Part shown: positions 60,126 to 64,000 of the stretch, piece after piece
Numbering within the stretch: position 1 is the first letter of the stretch
Layout: each line of letters begins with the position of its first letter
Source: Bacteroidales bacterium UBA3297
Lineage (GTDB): Bacteria > Bacteroidota > Bacteroidia > Bacteroidales > Paludibacteraceae
Direction: 5' to 3'
DNA length: 64,000 nucleotides
Assembly: GCA_002362105.1 (NCBI GenBank)
Contig: DETD01000031.1
Location: 292,826-356,825 of the forward strand
Program-made: the position numbers and the translations under genes
Notes under the pieces: generated by a model
The model's input: only the letters and a program-made list of their open reading frames with translations
Databases searched by the model: none
What the model was told of the DNA's origin: nothing

Positions 60126-63029
60126 TTATTTTTCCGTTTCTTCTATGGAACTAGCCTCACGGTTATAATACCGCGACCTCTTCAACTCTTCTTTCAAGAA
60201 GACACCAGTGCTACTTTGTGGCATTTCCGCCAGTTCTTCAGGTGTACCGAATCCCATAATCTGTCCACCACGCCGTCCTCCTTCTGGACCTACATCGATG
60301 ATGTAATCGGCAGACTTGATGACATCGAGATTATGCTCGATAACGATAACCGTATTGCCCTTATCAACCAATTTGTTCAACACCTTTAACAAGATGCGTA
60401 TGTCTTCAAAATGCAGACCCGTAGTCGGCTCGTCAAGAATATAGAGAGTACGTCCGGTATCCTTCTTCATCAGTTCGGTCGCCAATTTTATACGCTGGCT
60501 TTCACCACCCGACAAAGTGGTTGACGGCTGTCCCAACTTGATATACCCCAGTCCTATTTCCTGCATAGTTTTCACCTTCGCATAAATAAGCGGGATATTT
60601 TCAAAAAACTCTACAGCCTGGTTAATTGTCAAATCCAACACATCGGCAATAGACTTACCCTTATAACGGACTTCCAGAGTCTCACGGTTATAGCGTTTGC
60701 CATGGCAGAGTTCGCAAGGCACATACACGTCAGGCAGGAAATTCATTTCAACGGTTCTGTAACCACTTCCCCCGCAAGCCTCACAACGGCCTCCCTTTAT
60801 ATTGAACGAGAAACGCCCCGCTTTATAACCACGCATTTTCGAGTCGGGAAGGGCAACGAACAAGTTTCTTATGTCGCCAAACAATCCGGTATAGGTGGCC
60901 GGATTCGACCGCGGAGTTCGTCCGATAGGACTTTGGTCAACATTTATCACTTTATCGATATTCTCAATACCCTCTATCTCTCTATAAGGGAGCGGATCTT
61001 GCAAAGACCTATAGAACTTTTGGCTGAGAATAGGTTGCAGAGTGTCGTTGATAAGAGTAGACTTACCACTACCCGACACACCCGATACACAAACCAACTT
61101 TCCAAGCGGGAATGAGACATCCACATTCTTCAGGTTATTTCCAGTAGCCCCCTTCAACGTCAAGAAAAGGCCGTTCCCCGAACGCTTTATTCTAGGAACC
61201 TCTATCTGCAAGTCACCCCTCAGGTATCTCGACGTCAAAGTGTCTTTCTTCAGCATCTCCTTCGGGGTACCAGAAAATACCACTTCGCCACCATGGCGAC
61301 CCGCCTTCGGACCGATATCAACAATATAGTCCGCCTCCAACATCATATCACGGTCGTGTTCAACCACAATAACCGAGTTTCCGATATCGCGGAGCTCTTT
61401 CAACGAATTAATGAGTCTAACGTTATCACGCTGGTGCAAACCAATGCTAGGCTCGTCAAGGATATACAATACATTCACCAACTGCGAACCGATTTGGGTA
61501 GCCAAACGGATACGCTGGCTTTCACCACCCGACAGAGAGACAGAAGCCCTGTTCAAGGCCAAGTAATCCAACCCCACATCCAACATAAACTGCAAACGGG
61601 TTCGGATTTCCTTTAATATATCGGCAGCAATTTTCGCCTGATTCTTTTCCATACGGTTTTCTACTCCATCGAGCCATGAGTAGAGTTCCGACAAATCCAT
61701 AGCCGCCAAATCGGCAATATTTTTACCGTCGATGAAGAAATGCAAAGCCTCTTTGTTCAAACGCTGTCCGTTACATTCAGGACACACACAAGTACGGCTA
61801 AACTGGCTGACCCACTTCTGGGCAGTAGCGGAAGCTTCGTCGTCTTGTTGCATTTCCATATACCGGACAACACCATCGAACGACAAAAAATAGCTAGAAG
61901 TCCCTAAAGCATCGTTACGCACATTCAAACGCTCTTCTGCTCCATAAAGAATCACATTAAGAGCTTCGTCAGATATCTCGCAGATAGGAGTCTTCAGGGT
62001 AAACCCATATTTTTCGCCTAATGCCTCTAACTGTGCAAAGAAAAGGCTCTTCTTCGCCTTTCCCAAAGGGGCGATACCGCCCTCGGCTATAGACAAAGAC
62101 GGATCAGGTATTACCTTCTCACGGTCAATCTCGGTTACAACACCCAAACCCTTGCAATAGGGACAAGCCCCTCGTGGAGAGTTGAAGGAAAAATTATGTG
62201 GAGCCGGATCCGCATACGACACACCCGTAGTAGGGCACATCAACAAGCGGCTGAAATAACGCGGTGTATCCTCGTTTTTACGGATTATCATCATAGCCCC
62301 TTCACCTTGTCGGATAGCCATGTGCACAGAATCGCGCAAGCGCTGCGGATCGTCACCACTGACAACAAGCCGGTCTATCACCACTTCAATGTCATGGTTC
62401 TTATAGCGGTCTAACTTCATTCCGTGCTTCACTTCCAAAAGTTGGCCGTCGACACGGACATAAAGGTACCCTTTCTTTCTGATTTGTTCAAAGAGTTCTC
62501 TGTAATGACCTTTACGAGCCTTTACAAGCGGCGCCAATATATTGACAGCCTCTCCATCATAGTCTTTGTGTATAAGTTCAAGAATCTGGTCTTCGGTGTA
62601 CTTCACCATTTTTTCTCCCGTCTCGTAAGAATAGGCAGTACCCGCACGAGCAAAAAGCAAACGGAGGAAATCGTAAACCTCTGTTGTGGTTCCTACGGTT
62701 GAACGAGGATTCTTGTTCGTGGTTTTTTGTTCTATTGAGATAACCGGACTTAAACCGCTTATCTTATCTACATCTGGCCGCTCCATATTGCCCAGGAAAT
62801 TGCGGGCATAAGCAGAGAACGTCTCAATATAGCGACGCTGACCTTCTGCAAAAATAGTATCGAAAGCAAGCGAAGACTTTCCACTACCACTCAAACCCGT
62901 TATAACAGTGAGTTTATTTCGAGGGATGGACACATCGATATTCTTCAAATTGTGAACACGGGCACCCAACACCTCTATATGGTCAGTTTCTGAGAACTGG
63001 TTGTCTTCGGTATGTTTCGATTTAGCCAC
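60126..63029 (-). CDS. uvrA: Excinuclease ABC subunit A
   Basis: A 967-residue DNA damage sensor of nucleotide excision repair. It has two ABC ATPase modules: Walker A GLSGSGKSS (45-53) with LSGGESQRIRLA, and GVSGSGKST with the second LSGGESQRIKLA. Zinc-binding segments CPYCKGLG, CVCPECNGQR and CEACGGSGYR...CELCHGKR are intact. It loads UvrB at lesions. The gene heads a run with two surface-glycan enzymes. Confidence 0.98.
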   Translation of the reverse strand: MAKSKHTEDNQFSETDHIEVLGARVHNLKNIDVSIPRNKLTVITGLSGSGKSSLAFDTIFAEGQRRYIETFSAYARNFLGNMERPDVDKISGLSPVISIEQKTTNKNPRSTVGTTTEVYDFLRLLFARAGTAYSYETGEKMVKYTEDQILELIHKDYDGEAVNILAPLVKARKGHYRELFEQIRKKGYLYVRVDGQLLEVKHGMKLDRYKNHDIEVVIDRLVVSGDDPQRLRDSVHMAIRQGEGAMMIIRKNEDTPRYFSRLLMCPTTGVSYADPAPHNFSFNSPRGACPYCKGLGVVTEIDREKVIPDPSLSIAEGGIAPLGKAKKSLFFAQLEALGEKYGFTLKTPICEISDEALNVILYGAEERLNVRNDALGTSSYFLSFDGVVRYMEMQQDDEASATAQKWVSQFSRTCVCPECNGQRLNKEALHFFIDGKNIADLAAMDLSELYSWLDGVENRMEKNQAKIAADILKEIRTRLQFMLDVGLDYLALNRASVSLSGGESQRIRLATQIGSQLVNVLYILDEPSIGLHQRDNVRLINSLKELRDIGNSVIVVEHDRDMMLEADYIVDIGPKAGRHGGEVVFSGTPKEMLKKDTLTSRYLRGDLQIEVPRIKRSGNGLFLTLKGATGNNLKNVDVSFPLGKLVCVSGVSGSGKSTLINDTLQPILSQKFYRSLQDPLPYREIEGIENIDKVINVDQSPIGRTPRSNPATYTGLFGDIRNLFVALPDSKMRGYKAGRFSFNIKGGRCEACGGSGYRTVEMNFLPDVYVPCELCHGKRYNRETLEVRYKGKSIADVLDLTINQAVEFFENIPLIYAKVKTMQEIGLGYIKLGQPSTTLSGGESQRIKLATELMKKDTGRTLYILDEPTTGLHFEDIRILLKVLNKLVDKGNTVIVIEHNLDVIKSADYIIDVGPEGGRRGGQIMGFGTPEELAEMPQSSTGVFLKEELKRSRYYNREASSIEETEK

Positions 63030-63054
63030 GATAGTTAATCTTATTTTATTTCTG

Positions 63055-63062
63055 TAAAATTA
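63055..63062 (-). promoter_or_regulatory. Possible promoter element of uvrA
   Basis: Minus-strand TAATTTTA, one base off TAnnTTTG, about 26 bases before uvrA. No -33 element was found. Confidence 0.35.
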
Positions 63063-63108
63063 CGAAAAATGTAAGTATTGCTATATGTAAAAACGCTCTA
63101 TTTAATAT

Positions 63109-63145
63109 AGAAGAAAGAGGGTAACCCCACAATTGGGATACCCTC
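63109..63145 (-). terminator. Terminator after the calycin-like protein gene
   Basis: GAGGGTA/TACCCTC with an inner CCC/GGG, followed on the minus strand by TTTCTTCTAT. It separates this gene from uvrA. Confidence 0.75.
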
Positions 63146-63180
63146 CATTTTCCATATTCGAATGTAGATTCGAACTATTC

Positions 63181-63729
63181 TTATTTTCCTATCTTATTCC
63201 CGCTATATGTGCCACTAACTGGGAATGAAGAAACCGAAAAAGAAACGGACAAATCAATAGAACCATCGGTCTGAACGGACCCTGTCAGATTACATTTCGA
63301 GAGTTCTCCTTCTTCTCCATTCAGCAATGCTGTTGTAGTGAAATTAGACCGCGAGAACGAATAAGAGCCATCGGCATTAGTCTCTACCTGAACATTGTCG
63401 GCAGAAAAACCAGATATCGCATATCCCGAGGCCGAGAAGTCGTCGAAAGATACAGTTGCCAAACCGGTGTTTGCATCCTTAATTGTGACCACAGGAGTTG
63501 CGCTACCCGCACTAAACCCCATAACAGACAACTTCAACGTTCCCTCAAAAACTTCTTTTCCAGCGTCTTCAATCTTGTCGGTTGTAGAATTAGCAAACTC
63601 GGGGTCTATAAACGTGAGGCTATCGACAGAAGTTTTAGTGTATTTACCTCCATTCCAAATCCAAACATCAGTAGCAGCAGCTGTCAACACAGAAACAACC
63701 GCGAAAAAAAAGAGAAAAAGTTTCTTCAT
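63181..63729 (-). CDS. Secreted calycin-like beta-barrel protein
   Basis: A 182-residue protein with a signal peptide (MKKLFLFFFAVVSVLTAAA). TDVWIWNGGKYTKTSVDSLTF is followed by regular strands (GTLKLSVMGFS, TVSFDDFSASGYAISGFSADNVQVETNADGSYSF). The spacing recalls the calycin-like domain proteins common in gut Bacteroidales, whose ligands are unknown. A TAAATTTG promoter element sits 26 bases upstream, so it is a single-gene unit. Confidence 0.6.
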   Translation of the reverse strand: MKKLFLFFFAVVSVLTAAATDVWIWNGGKYTKTSVDSLTFIDPEFANSTTDKIEDAGKEVFEGTLKLSVMGFSAGSATPVVTIKDANTGLATVSFDDFSASGYAISGFSADNVQVETNADGSYSFSRSNFTTTALLNGEEGELSKCNLTGSVQTDGSIDLSVSFSVSSFPVSGTYSGNKIGK

Positions 63730-63754
63730 AAGAGAACTAATAATACATTATGCG

Positions 63755-63762
63755 CAAATTTA
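63755..63762 (-). promoter_or_regulatory. Promoter -7 element of the calycin-like protein gene
   Basis: Minus-strand TAAATTTG, an exact TAnnTTTG match. Confidence 0.5.
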
Positions 63763-63821
63763 AAAAAATGCTATTTAACTGAAAATAAAATCAATGAACA
63801 TTCTTCAAAAAGAGGCATAAA

Positions 63822-63863
63822 AAAGAAAAGTCCCCCGTTCCACATCAGTGAAACAGGGGACTT
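63822..63863 (-). terminator. Terminator of the rRNA operon
   Basis: On the minus strand AAGTCCCC, TGTTTCAC, a short loop, GTGGAACG and GGGGACTT form a long stem, followed by TTCTTTTTT. It directly follows the 5S rRNA. Confidence 0.9.
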
Positions 63864-63865
63864 GA

Positions 63866-63974
<109 letters not shown>

Positions 63975-64000
63975 AAATAGGGGTTGACACATCTCACACA

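Overview
The window reads as chromosomal DNA of an anaerobic, gut-type member of Bacteroidota, most likely order Bacteroidales. Evidence: at least 15 genes are preceded by the Bacteroidota promoter element TAnnTTTG, often with TTG 19-21 bases upstream, and there are few Shine-Dalgarno sequences. Two proteins carry type IX secretion (T9SS) C-terminal sorting domains. Lipid A/Kdo genes (kdsA, lpxB) show an LPS outer membrane. Several families largely confined to the phylum are present (DUF3098, DUF4924, carboxynorspermidine dehydrogenase, HXXEE and TSCPD proteins). I cannot name the genus.

Layout, left to right. 1-1,285: tail of a CapA-type phosphatase and an outer-membrane barrel protein. 1,286-6,464: envelope/tRNA operon ftsX, DUF3098, uppP, truB, queA, DUF1015, closed by a strong terminator. 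6,590-10,788: lipid kinase, kdsA, DUF3109, M16 protease and an HXXEE membrane protein. 10,810-18,718 (minus): mnmA, then hisH, hisF, an Ntn-type C45 acyltransferase, a PaaK-like adenylating ligase, a secreted protein and a C10 cysteine protease, all tightly spaced. 19,064-22,709 (plus): PASTA protein, rluD, a membrane protein, and a ScdA_N-like/LuxR regulatory pair. 22,721-28,713 (minus): acyltransferase, YfhO-like membrane protein, lpxB, small membrane protein, surE. 28,854-31,398 (minus): porin-PII-Amt ammonium operon. 31,788-33,485 (minus): birA and cysE. 33,591-40,856 (minus): a 2,421-residue RCC1/Ig-like T9SS protein. 41,081-43,633 (minus): sugar-phosphate transferase, WG-repeat lipoprotein, DUF4924. 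43,788-44,480: AlkD-like protein; 44,667-44,741: tRNA-His; 44,904-46,106: carboxynorspermidine dehydrogenase. 46,303-49,543: secreted protein, a probable gene remnant, and a DEAD-box RNA helicase with a long structured 5' leader. 49,555-53,088: yigZ, TSCPD protein, thrC, DUF4332, secreted protein. 53,123-56,968 (minus): an MMPL-PlsC-methyltransferase triple fusion. 57,075-63,029 (minus): Lrp/AsnC regulator, two polymer/glycosyl transferases and uvrA. The right edge holds a secreted calycin-like protein and the 5S rRNA end of an rRNA operon.

Most of the window is core housekeeping: envelope synthesis, tRNA modification, nitrogen and amino-acid metabolism. No phage, insertion sequence or CRISPR array was seen. 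The most interesting parts are the RNA structure ahead of the DEAD-box helicase (a hairpin stacked on a three-way junction), the triple-fusion lipid protein, the hisHF-C45-PaaK gene set, and the ScdA_N-like/LuxR pair. All functional statements rest on reading motifs and on family knowledge; no database search was run.
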